The notes under the pieces: model-generated
Seen by the model: the letters and a program-made list of their open reading frames with translations, nothing else
Database searches by the model: none
What the model was told of the DNA's origin: nothing
Translations under genes and position numbers: made by a program
Origin: Zunongwangia sp. HGR-M22
GTDB lineage: Bacteria > Bacteroidota > Bacteroidia > Flavobacteriales > Flavobacteriaceae
Length of the DNA: 64,000 nt
Assembly (NCBI RefSeq): GCF_027594425.1
Contig: NZ_CP115159.1
Coordinates: forward strand, 919,001-983,000
Direction of reading: 5' to 3'
Shown: positions 53,329-64,000 of the stretch, one piece after another
Layout of the letters: every line of letters starts with the position of its first letter
Numbering within the stretch: position 1 is the stretch's first letter

Positions 53329-54636
53329 ATGTTGAAAAACATCATTTTTTATATCCTTTCTATAATTCTTTTGGCTTCTTGTTCTTCAATTAGTAGTACG
53401 GTTGTAGAAGTAGGCGAGGGTTGGGCAAACAACTCAATAAATACTGTGATTTTCCGTAAGAATGCAATTACTTCTGATTCCACGCATCAGTTTTTAGCTT
53501 ATTATGATGAAAACGGAAAAATGATTATCGCTAAAAGGAAGCTGAATTCATCAAATTTCGATTTAGCTAATAGTGATTTTACCGGAAACACAAAAGATGC
53601 TCATAACGCAATTAGCATCGCCTTAGATGGTAATAATAAACTCCACGCTAGCTGGGACCATCATGATAATCCGTTGAACTATGCAATGGGTATAGCTGCT
53701 TTAAGTACGCAGTTGGGAGACAAACAAAATATGACAGGTAAGGATGAAAATAAACTTTCTTATCCTCAATTTTACAATCTTAAAAACGGAAATCTTTTTT
53801 TTCTATATCGATCAGGCCAGTCTGGAAAAGGAAAGTTAGTTTCCAAATTGTATAATATCGAAAATCAGCAATGGGAAGATCTACAAGATAATTTAATCGA
53901 TGGCGAAGGAGAACGTAATGCCTATTGGCAGGCTTGTGTAGATTCACAAGGGACAATTCATTTATCTTGGGTGTGGCGAGAGAGTTGGGATGTTTCTACC
54001 AATCATGATATGGCATATGCGAGATCTAAAGATGGTGGTAAAACTTGGGAACGTTCTAATGGAAAAAAATACAATTTACCAATTACCGCATCATCTGCAG
54101 AATATGCCTGGAAAATTCCGCAGAAAAGTGAATTGATCAATCAAACATCGATGACTGCAGATAAAAATGGAAATCCTTATATTGTAACCTATTGGACTGA
54201 AGATAATAAAACAAATTATCAAATTATTTATCTTGAAGAAGGAAAATGGAAGCATGAAAATACAAACTTCAGAGACTCTTCATTTCGGCTAGGTGGAGGA
54301 GGAACAAAGAAAATCCCAATTTCCAGACCTGAAATTTTGCTGAAAGAAACTCAAGATAAGCCAATTTTTTATCTTCTTTTTAGGGATGCCGAAAGAGGAA
54401 ATAAAATTTCTATGGCTTACAATAAAATTGGTAGCAAAGAGTCATGGAATGTAATCGATTTAACTAAAGAATCTGTAGGAGAATGGGAGCCAAATTACGA
54501 TTTAGAACTTTGGAAGCGAGAAGAGAAATTACATGTTTTTGCACAAAAAGTTTATCAGATTGATGGGGAGGGCGTGGCAACCGCTAAACCTACGATGATC
54601 CGTGTTCTTGAAATTAAAAATTTACCATTAAAATAA
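53329..54636 (+). CDS. BNR_4-family seven-bladed beta-propeller, probable polysaccharide lyase or related enzyme
   Basis: 435-aa lipoprotein (signal ends L-L-A-S-C-S, Cys18). It shows BNR_4 landmarks: D-A-H-N (H92), W-D-H-H (H111, H112), S-Y-P-Q-F and F-F-L-Y-R-S-G-Q-S-G-K-G (Y160, R161). The H92-H112 spacing of 20 resembles the catalytic histidine pair that I recall for beta-propeller ulvan lyases (PL24/PL25). PL42, which removes Rha-GlcA caps from gum arabic, is another candidate family. A GH88 unsaturated-glucuronyl hydrolase is encoded next, which fits a lyase. Family assignment needs an HMM. It is first of a probable unit with GH88 and GH2. Confidence 0.75.
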   Translation: MLKNIIFYILSIILLASCSSISSTVVEVGEGWANNSINTVIFRKNAITSDSTHQFLAYYDENGKMIIAKRKLNSSNFDLANSDFTGNTKDAHNAISIALDGNNKLHASWDHHDNPLNYAMGIAALSTQLGDKQNMTGKDENKLSYPQFYNLKNGNLFFLYRSGQSGKGKLVSKLYNIENQQWEDLQDNLIDGEGERNAYWQACVDSQGTIHLSWVWRESWDVSTNHDMAYARSKDGGKTWERSNGKKYNLPITASSAEYAWKIPQKSELINQTSMTADKNGNPYIVTYWTEDNKTNYQIIYLEEGKWKHENTNFRDSSFRLGGGGTKKIPISRPEILLKETQDKPIFYLLFRDAERGNKISMAYNKIGSKESWNVIDLTKESVGEWEPNYDLELWKREEKLHVFAQKVYQIDGEGVATAKPTMIRVLEIKNLPLK

Positions 54637-54651
54637 ATATTAAATATAATC

Positions 54652-55896
54652 ATGAATTCATTAAAAGTATTAGGTCTTTCGTTTGTGCTTTGCGCAGCGA
54701 TCTCCTGTAAAGATAATCAGGAAGAAAATAAAACTTCTTCTGAAGCGACCGAAGCAGTGGAAAATAAATTGACGAAATCAATTTCAGAAGAAAAAATTGA
54801 TTCGGTTACGCAACTAGCAGCAAATCAATATTTGTCGATGGCTGGCAAAATTGTAGAGGGAGAGTATCCAAAAACTTTTTACCCTAAAAAAGAAGAATTT
54901 GAAGCAAGTAATTCTGGTTGGTGGACTAGTGGATTTTATCCAGGTACATTGCTTTATTTGTACGAAGAAACAGGAAAAGATACTTTAAAACAAGAAGCAG
55001 AGCGTATTCTTGCACATTTAGAAAGAGAAGCTAAAAATACCAGTACACACGATTTAGGATTTATGATGTATTGTAGTTTCGGTAATGCCAACCGTATCGA
55101 TCCAAAACCAGAGTATAATGACATTCTAATGGAAAGCGCTAAATCTTTAGCTACTCGCTACAACGATACCGTAAAAGCAATCCGGTCTTGGGATAGTGCT
55201 CCTTGGAATAAAGCAGAAAAAGGAGATTTGGTAGTCATAATTGATAATATGATGAATTTGGAACTTCTTTTTTGGGCTGCCGATCATAGCGGTAATGAGC
55301 GATATCGCGAAATAGCTATTAATCACGCCAACACTACCATGAAAAATCATTTTAGAGATGATTATAGTACTTATCATGAATTAATTTATGATGAACAAAC
55401 CGGAGAAGCGAAATCAAAAATTACCGCACAAGGTTTTGCAGATGAATCTTCATGGGCTCGTGGACAAGCGTGGGGATTATACGGGTACACCTTAATGTAT
55501 CGTGAAACCAAAGACCAAAAATATTTGGATCAGGCTAAAAATATTGCAAAGTTCATTTTAGAGCATCCAAATATGCCAGAAGATATGGTGCCTTACTGGG
55601 ATTTTGATGCTGAAGACATCCCTGATGATTTACGCGATAGTTCCGCCGCTGCGGTTATTGCTTCTGCTTTATTAGAATTGTACAAATATACTGACGACGA
55701 GAACTATTTTAATGCTGCTGAAAAAATGTTGTCTAGCCTGATGTCAGATGAATATTTAGCCAAACAAAATGAATTGGGTGGATTTCTTTTGAAACACGGT
55801 GTGGGTAGTAAACCGGCAAATTCTGAGGTAGATGTACCATTAACCTATGGAGATTATTATTTTGTTGAAGCTTTAAAAAGGTACGAAGAACTTTAA
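54652..55896 (+). CDS. GH88 unsaturated glucuronyl hydrolase
   Basis: 414 aa. The signal ends A-A-I-S-C-K (Cys19), so it is a lipoprotein facing the periplasm. The (alpha/alpha)6-barrel has both GH88 catalytic aspartates: D134 in T-H-D-L-G-F and D198 in I-I-D-N-M-M-N-L. W-A-R-G-Q-A-W-G-L-Y-G-Y follows. The enzyme hydrates the 4,5-double bond of unsaturated glucuronate left by a lyase and so releases it. It lies 15 bp after the BNR_4 gene and 32 bp before GH2. GH105 is a less likely alternative because the two-Asp spacing is GH88-like. Confidence 0.92.
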   Translation: MNSLKVLGLSFVLCAAISCKDNQEENKTSSEATEAVENKLTKSISEEKIDSVTQLAANQYLSMAGKIVEGEYPKTFYPKKEEFEASNSGWWTSGFYPGTLLYLYEETGKDTLKQEAERILAHLEREAKNTSTHDLGFMMYCSFGNANRIDPKPEYNDILMESAKSLATRYNDTVKAIRSWDSAPWNKAEKGDLVVIIDNMMNLELLFWAADHSGNERYREIAINHANTTMKNHFRDDYSTYHELIYDEQTGEAKSKITAQGFADESSWARGQAWGLYGYTLMYRETKDQKYLDQAKNIAKFILEHPNMPEDMVPYWDFDAEDIPDDLRDSSAAAVIASALLELYKYTDDENYFNAAEKMLSSLMSDEYLAKQNELGGFLLKHGVGSKPANSEVDVPLTYGDYYFVEALKRYEEL

Positions 55897-55916
55897 AATT
55901 CAAAATAAAAAATTGA

Positions 55917-59096
<3,180 letters not shown>

Positions 59097-59119
59097 TTTG
59101 AAATTCTATATAAATAGCA

Positions 59120-59140
59120 CTCAGTTATATCCAAACTGAG
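59120..59140 (+). repeat. Hairpin CTCAGTT-N7-AACTGAG after the GH2 gene
   Basis: Perfect 7-bp arms, with no T-run following. It stands just before the main terminator and may stabilise the mRNA 3' end. Confidence 0.4.
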
Positions 59141-59166
59141 AATTAAAATATTACAGTGTGAGTTGA

Positions 59167-59213
59167 GAGCTATCCCTTTTTTGAATTTATTTTATAAGGG
59201 GTAGCTTCTTTTT
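59167..59213 (+). terminator. Terminator after the GH2 gene
   Basis: AGCTATCCCTT (59168-59178) pairs with AAGGGGTAGCT (59196-59206), with one G-T pair. T-C-T5 follows. Confidence 0.75.
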
Positions 59214-59245
59214 AAATTTCAGTGGTTTACTGATATATTAAAAAA

Positions 59246-60094
59246 ATGAAATTAAAATTAGCCTTTTTAATCATTTCAATGTTTTCATTTTCAGGTTGCT
59301 TTTCCCAGCAGAGCAAAGAGAAAGTCGAAAATTATGAGTTGATATGGGCAGATGAGTTTGATAAAGCAGGAAACCCAGATATTCAATATTGGTCGTACGA
59401 AAAAGGATTTGTTCGGAATGATGAATTACAATGGTATCAGGCTAAAAATTCTATTGTAAATGATGGATTTTTAATGATTGAAGCAAGACGAGAAAAAATA
59501 AAAAATCCTAATTTTAAGGCTGAAAGTGAAAACTGGAAAGAAAACAGAGCGTTTGCCGAATACACTTCTGCAAGTTTAAATACCAAAGGGAAATTCAGTT
59601 TTAAATACGGAATTTTAGAAGTAAAAGCTAAAATAGATACCGCCACGGGAATGTGGCCGGCAATCTGGACGCTTGGTATCGAAAAAGGATGGCCCTCTAA
59701 TGGAGAGATTGATGTGATGGAATATTATTTGGTCGATCAAAAGCCTGCAATTTTAGCAAATGCAGCATGGAAAGGCCAAACCGATTACGTGGCTTGGGAT
59801 AGTGAAAAAATTCCGTTTTCAAAGTTCCTCGAAAAAGATCCAAACTGGGCAGATAAATTTCATATCTGGAAAATGCAGTGGACTTCAGAAGCGATTACTA
59901 TTTATTTAGATGAGGAATTGCTCAATACAATCGATGTTGCAACTGCAACAAATCCAGATGGTTTTAATCCTTTTCAGCAACCGCATTATTTACTGTTGAA
60001 TTTAGCAATTGGAAGTAATGGAGGCAACCCTGAAACAACAGCATTCCCAAAATATTATAAAATAGATTATGTACGAGTTTATCAACCGAAATAA
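59246..60094 (+). CDS. GH16 endo-beta-glycanase (laminarinase/galactanase-like)
   Basis: 282-aa lipoprotein (signal ends F-S-G-C-F, Cys18). The beta-jellyroll carries the GH16 catalytic signature E154-I-D156-V-M-E159, preceded by W-P-A-I-W-T-L-G. Met in the bulge marks the ExDxxE type used on beta-1,3-glucans and beta-1,3-galactans rather than carrageenan or xyloglucan. In this enzyme setting an endo-beta-1,3-galactanase is my preferred inference; laminarinase is the alternative. It is first of the final enzyme unit, with its own upstream gap. Confidence 0.88.
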   Translation: MKLKLAFLIISMFSFSGCFSQQSKEKVENYELIWADEFDKAGNPDIQYWSYEKGFVRNDELQWYQAKNSIVNDGFLMIEARREKIKNPNFKAESENWKENRAFAEYTSASLNTKGKFSFKYGILEVKAKIDTATGMWPAIWTLGIEKGWPSNGEIDVMEYYLVDQKPAILANAAWKGQTDYVAWDSEKIPFSKFLEKDPNWADKFHIWKMQWTSEAITIYLDEELLNTIDVATATNPDGFNPFQQPHYLLLNLAIGSNGGNPETTAFPKYYKIDYVRVYQPK

Positions 60095-60100
60095 TAGATT

Positions 60101-61327
60101 ATGAAAATATCGAATATTAAATTATTGTTTGTCTTTTTTATATGTACAGGTAATTTATTGGCGCAAGAGTTAGATCAGCCTAAACCTGAAAAAGTACGTG
60201 AATTTTATGTAGAATCGCTTGTAAAAATAGCCGATCCTGTATTAACCAATTTGGCAGAAGGAAAGCTTAAAGCAAATATGCCGGTAGAGCGTTCACCGGG
60301 AGCCTGGGACGATCGTAAACATGTAACTTATTTAGAAGCCTTTGGCCGAACTTTATCGGGTATTGCGCCTTGGTTAGAATTGGGACCAGATAATACCAAA
60401 GAAGGAAAATTAAGAAAAAAATATATCGAATTATCTCGAAAAGCGATTGATAAAGCAACAGATCCCGAATCACCAGATTTTATGAATTTCAATAAAGATG
60501 CACAACCTTTGGTAGATGCTGCATTTTTTGCTCAGGGATTGCTTAGAGCGCCTACCCAGCTTTGGGATCCGCTTTCAGAAGAAACGAAGCAAAATGTAAT
60601 CGCTGCATTAAAATCTTCCCGCGATATTCAGCCTTACTACAGCAATTGGTTATTATTTACCGGAATGGTAGAAGCTGCTTTGCTTAAGTTTGATGGAAAA
60701 GCTGATGTAGTTCGATTAGCTTACCCTATCAATAAGCATATGGAATGGTATTTAGGAGATGGAATGTATGGTGATGGCCCTAATTTCCATTGGGATTATT
60801 ACAATAGTTTCGTGATTCAACCTTTTCTAATGGATATTTTAAAAACGATGGAAGAAGAAGGTATTGGTCGTGAAAAAGATTTTGAAAAAGTACAATACAG
60901 AGCCAAACGCTATGCCAGTATTCAGGAACGATTAATTTCTCCTAACGGAACTTATCCGCCAATAGGACGATCTTTAGCGTATAGATTTGGTGCTTTTCAG
61001 ACGCTTTCTCAAGTAGCTTTATGGAAAAATTTGAGTGAAGAGCTCAATCCTGCACAAGTACGGTCGGCATTATATGCAGTAATTAAAAATCAAATTGAAG
61101 CTGAAGGAACTTTTGATAAAGAAGGTTGGCTTCAGGTTGGTCTTATGGGGCATCAGAATAATATCGGTGAAGGTTATATTTCTACCGGCAGCTTGTATTT
61201 AAGTACAGAAGCATTTTTAGTTTTAGGACTTTCTTCTGAAGATGAATTCTGGACGGCACCTGCCGAAGCCTGGACACAAAAGAAAATTTGGAGTGGGCAT
61301 ACTATTCCAATCGATCATGCTCATTAA
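60101..61327 (+). CDS. DUF2264 family protein, probable glycoside hydrolase
   Basis: 408 aa with a signal peptide (ending N-L-L-A-Q). Alpha-helical (alpha/alpha)6-barrel character. Landmarks are V-T-Y-L-E-A-F-G-R-T-L-S-G-I-A-P-W, Y-S-N-W-L-L-F-T-G-M-V-E-A and Y-G-D-G-P-N-F-H-W-D-Y-Y-N-S. DUF2264 members occur in PULs for glucuronate-containing glycans; I recall beta-glucuronidase activity being assigned to this type (GH154), which I cannot check here. It starts 6 bp after GH16. Confidence 0.78.
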   Translation: MKISNIKLLFVFFICTGNLLAQELDQPKPEKVREFYVESLVKIADPVLTNLAEGKLKANMPVERSPGAWDDRKHVTYLEAFGRTLSGIAPWLELGPDNTKEGKLRKKYIELSRKAIDKATDPESPDFMNFNKDAQPLVDAAFFAQGLLRAPTQLWDPLSEETKQNVIAALKSSRDIQPYYSNWLLFTGMVEAALLKFDGKADVVRLAYPINKHMEWYLGDGMYGDGPNFHWDYYNSFVIQPFLMDILKTMEEEGIGREKDFEKVQYRAKRYASIQERLISPNGTYPPIGRSLAYRFGAFQTLSQVALWKNLSEELNPAQVRSALYAVIKNQIEAEGTFDKEGWLQVGLMGHQNNIGEGYISTGSLYLSTEAFLVLGLSSEDEFWTAPAEAWTQKKIWSGHTIPIDHAH

Positions 61328-61342
61328 TTTCCCCCACGAAAT

Positions 61343-62482
61343 ATGAAAAATCCAAAAATTAATTACCTCATTTTATTTGTATTGGTTTTTAGCCAATTTG
61401 GGTTAAAAGCGCAATTTTCTTCACCTAATTATAAAGCATTCTATCCAGGAGAAATCTGGAAGGATACCGATGGTGAACACATCAATGCACATGGCGGTGG
61501 AATTTTATTTAAAGACGGAACTTACTATTGGTATGGCGAGCATAAAGGAAAATCTAGTTTAGCACGAGTTGGGATAACAGTATATACTTCAGAAGATTTA
61601 TATAATTGGAAAAATGAAGGCGTAGCGCTTTCAGTAGCAAAAGATCCAAATTCAGAAATTACTTCGGGAAGCGTTATGGAACGCCCAAAAGTGGTTTTCA
61701 ATGAAAAAACAGATAAATATGTAATGTGGTTTCATCTGGAATTAAAAGATCAAGGATATTCCGCAGCAAGAACAGGAGTAGCCATTAGCGATTCGCCAAC
61801 AGGACCATTTACTTATTTAAAATCGTATCGTCCCAATGCTGAAGAATGGCCGCGAAATTTTAAAGAAGAGTGGAAAGATACTCCTGAAAATGGAGATCCA
61901 GAAAAATGGTGGACGCCAAAATGGAGAAAAGCTTTAGCTGAAGGAATGTTTGTTAGACGTGATTTTGATAAAGGACAAATGTCCCGTGATATGACGGTTT
62001 ATATCGATACTGATGGTACGGCATATCATATTACCTCTTCGGAAGAAAACCAGACGTTGCATATTTCAAAATTAACCGATGATTACCTTAATTTTACCGG
62101 AGAGTGGGTGAGGATGCAACCCGGTGGACAGAATGAAGCACCTGCGATTTTCGAGAAAGATGGTTATTATTATATGATTACTTCCGGGTTAACCGGTTGG
62201 GATCCCAATGCTGCTCGTTCGTTTAGAGCAAAATCTATCATGGGTCCCTGGGAAAAATTAGGTAACCCGGCTGTTGGAGAGGATGCCGACAAAACTTTCT
62301 TTTCACAAAGTACTTTTGTGTTACCAGTACAGGGAAAAAAAGATAGTTTTATCTTTATGGCAGACCGCTGGAAACCTAAAAATCATATTGATGGCCGCTA
62401 TATCTGGTTGCCTATAGAGTGGAAGGACGAAAAACCAGTTATTCGCTGGAAAGATGAGTGGGAATTATCTGTATTCGAATAA
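61343..62482 (+). CDS. GH43_24-like exo-beta-1,3-galactanase
   Basis: 379 aa with a signal peptide (ending G-L-K-A-Q). Five-bladed propeller. Landmarks of the exo-beta-1,3-galactanase branch are present: I-N-A-H-G-G-G-I-L-F, Y-Y-W-Y-G-E-H-K, V-M-E-R-P-K-V-V-F-N (E114), S-R-D-M-T-V-Y and N-E-A-P-A-I-F (E265). This branch lacks the usual GH43 general-base aspartate at the N-terminus, and here too the position is A-H-G-G-G. Subfamily GH43_34 is the main alternative. It lies 15 bp after the DUF2264 gene. Confidence 0.8.
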   Translation: MKNPKINYLILFVLVFSQFGLKAQFSSPNYKAFYPGEIWKDTDGEHINAHGGGILFKDGTYYWYGEHKGKSSLARVGITVYTSEDLYNWKNEGVALSVAKDPNSEITSGSVMERPKVVFNEKTDKYVMWFHLELKDQGYSAARTGVAISDSPTGPFTYLKSYRPNAEEWPRNFKEEWKDTPENGDPEKWWTPKWRKALAEGMFVRRDFDKGQMSRDMTVYIDTDGTAYHITSSEENQTLHISKLTDDYLNFTGEWVRMQPGGQNEAPAIFEKDGYYYMITSGLTGWDPNAARSFRAKSIMGPWEKLGNPAVGEDADKTFFSQSTFVLPVQGKKDSFIFMADRWKPKNHIDGRYIWLPIEWKDEKPVIRWKDEWELSVFE

Positions 62483-62503
62483 AATTGTATTTAACAATTA
62501 AGC

Positions 62504-63339
62504 ATGCAAAAAAGTGGTTTTGTTTCAAGTTTTTTAGTGGTTTTTGTATTCGGTATGTTAGCGTGGATCTACATCTGAAAAACATCAAAATACCTATGAA
62601 AATAATGAAATTAAAGCAGAAAAAATGGCAGCGTGATGGCGAAAAATATTTTTTTGGGGAATAACCATGGATTCGTTCTTATGAAGTACAGTAACTTAAT
62701 TAATTGGAGTAAAACTAACATTCGCCTAGATGCCTCGTTTCCTGGTCTTAAAGAAGTTGGAACAGCATGGGCGCAGAGACGATATTTGATTCGAAAGAAG
62801 GTAAATTGATGTTGTATTATACTAGAGAATGGGAAATAAGCGCAATCGGATGTATTATTCTTATGTGAACGACAACTTTGATAGTTTGCTAAGTCCGCCA
62901 AAATTAATCTTCGTTCATCCAAAAGATGTATCTTATATCGATGCTGATATTAGTGAAATTGGCGATAAATTTCATATGTTTTGTACTCCGCATGATGGCA
63001 CTCCAGGAATAAAGCAGGCAATTTCTTCAGAAATTAATCAAGGTTATCAATAATCAAGAAAAATGGATAGATAAAGAAACTAAAGCCAGTGTAGCCCCAA
63101 ACGTTTGGAAAGTTAATGGCGAAGATAAATGGATCTTGATGTATGATATCTACGGAATTCAGCCGCATAACTTTGGATTTTTGGAAACTTCAGATTTTGA
63201 AAATTTCAGAGATCTTGGTTATTTTAATGAAGGAGCGATGAAAGCCACTAATTTTTCTTCACCAAAGCACGGTGCTGTGATTCATCTTACTAAAAATGAA
63301 GCTGAAATATTAGCTGATCAGTGGAATTTCGATTTTTAA
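62504..63339 (+). pseudogene. Frameshifted GH43-like lipoprotein gene
   Basis: A glycosidase-like protein can be read only by changing frame about five times. One added base near 62565 would restore a lipobox (M-L-A-C-G-S-T). Further shifts lie at about 62630-62670, 62774, 62832 and 63052. Recovered blocks include N-H-G-F-V-L-M-K, A-W-A-P-E-T-I-F-D, M-L-Y-Y-T-R-E-W, D-V-S-Y-I-D-A-D-I, H-D-G-T-P-G-I-K-Q-A, W-I-L-M-Y-D-I-Y-G and N-F-S-S-P-K-H-G-A-V. The family is five-bladed and GH43-like. The N-terminal blade between the lipobox and N-H-G-F seems shortened. An intact relative follows 9 bp downstream. Sequencing errors in homopolymers are an alternative for some shifts. Confidence 0.8.
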
Positions 63340-63348
63340 AACTGAAGT

Positions 63349-64000
63349 ATGAAATTTAAATTGGGATTGTTAGTCTTGTTATTGCTTTCGCAAATATCGA
63401 TTGCCCAAAATAACATGCAGGCGTATCTTTTTGCCTATTTTGAAGGAACAGGAAAAGGCGAACTTCAAGAGCAGTTGCGATTTGCAGTAAGCAAAGATGC
63501 TAAAAATTGGAAAGCTGTAAATAATAATCAACCTATAATAGGTTCAGATAGTATTTCGAATTCCGGAGGTATTCGTGATCCTCATATTTTAAGAAATAAC
63601 GACAAGTTTTTTATAGTAGCTACAGATATGTTTACTGTAAAAAATGGCTGGGAAAGTAATCCCGGAATTGTTTTGATGCATTCTGATAATTTGATCGATT
63701 GGAAAAGTACAGCAATAGATTTTAGAAAAGAATACCCTAAAAATTTTGAAAATGTACAGTGGGTATGGGCTCCACAAACTTTTTACGATAAGGCTAAAGA
63801 TAAATATCTCATTTATTTTACGATTCGGTTTAAGGGGCAGGATAATCTTGATTTTTATAGCGCTTACGCTAACGAAGATTTCAGCGGTTTTGAAAATGAA
63901 CCTACTTTAATGTTTCGCGCAAAATATGGTGCAATCGATGGTGATATCATTTATAAAGATGGGATTTACCATTTGTTCTATAAGGGAAATACTAAAGATA
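63349..64000 (+). CDS. GH43-like glycosidase (partial, runs off window)
   Basis: Starts at ATG 63349 with a signal peptide (ending S-I-A-Q) and stays open for 217 codons to the edge. It has five-bladed propeller landmarks: G-G-I-R-D-P-H-I-L (candidate general-base Asp), V-W-A-P-Q-T-F-Y-D and G-A-I-D-G-D-I-I-Y-K-D-G. It shares layout with the preceding pseudogene (A-W-A-P-E-T and Y-I-D-A-D-I correspond), so the two may be diverged paralogues. Subfamily and substrate are undetermined. Confidence 0.82.
   Translation, partial: MKFKLGLLVLLLLSQISIAQNNMQAYLFAYFEGTGKGELQEQLRFAVSKDAKNWKAVNNNQPIIGSDSISNSGGIRDPHILRNNDKFFIVATDMFTVKNGWESNPGIVLMHSDNLIDWKSTAIDFRKEYPKNFENVQWVWAPQTFYDKAKDKYLIYFTIRFKGQDNLDFYSAYANEDFSGFENEPTLMFRAKYGAIDGDIIYKDGIYHLFYKGNTKD

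Noticed and set aside
62611-62922. 103-codon minus-strand frame over the frameshifted region
   Set aside because: The plus strand carries recognisable glycosidase blocks in three frames; the minus frame has no motif.

Overview
The window is chromosomal DNA of a marine-type flavobacterium (Bacteroidota, family Flavobacteriaceae). I would guess the Gramella/Zunongwangia neighbourhood, with low confidence at genus level. Support comes from low G+C content, many promoters fitting the Bacteroidota consensus TTG-N19-TAnnTTTG, few Shine-Dalgarno sequences, a long-form NusB, a zeaxanthin operon, and a polysaccharide utilisation locus (PUL) with a SusC/SusD pair and a hybrid two-component regulator. 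No insertion sequence, prophage or CRISPR array was seen.

Region 1 (1-18.9 kb) is housekeeping: a truncated ABC exporter, leucine-type amino-acid dehydrogenase, nusB, a DUF1573 lipoprotein, yajC, pepT, pyrD, a LysE exporter, HMG-CoA lyase, an orphan TPR histidine kinase, guaB, an OmpH/Skp chaperone, a SurA-type chaperone pair, a MoxR ATPase, aconitase and a TlpA thioredoxin.

Region 2 (18.9-23.8 kb) is one tight leftward operon, merR-crtI-crtB-crtZ-crtY. It encodes conversion of GGPP to zeaxanthin. The leading gene is a MerR regulator with the W-x9-EH signature of adenosylcobalamin light sensors (CarH/LitR). A near-perfect dyad lies beside its promoter.

Region 3 (24.2-28.5 kb) is a rightward operon of three overlapping genes: an SbnA-like PLP synthase, a FAD/NAD(P)-binding oxidoreductase and a Y4yA-type PLP decarboxylase. 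No siderophore synthetase or transporter is present. This is the best candidate here for an undescribed pathway.

Region 4 (28.7-41.3 kb) holds a tRNA operon (two identical tRNA-Lys plus tRNA-Leu) and further housekeeping genes: aroK, a PyrR-like phosphoribosyltransferase, an S4 protein, an FKBP lipoprotein, a beta-barrel protein, split transketolase, tgt (without its zinc cysteines), an LptF/G permease, accA, dnaB, an envelope protein usually labelled asparagine synthetase B, and yjbQ.

Region 5 (41.3-64 kb) is a PUL that continues beyond the window. A leftward unit holds the HTCS regulator, a DUF4861 lipoprotein and an esterase-like hydrolase. Rightward are SusC/SusD, ending in a terminator, then a BNR_4 beta-propeller protein, GH88 and GH2, then GH16, DUF2264, a GH43_24-like protein, a frameshifted GH43-like pseudogene and an intact GH43-like gene cut by the window end. 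The set fits a glucuronic-acid-bearing beta-1,3-galactan (arabinogalactan-like) substrate. No sulfatase is visible.
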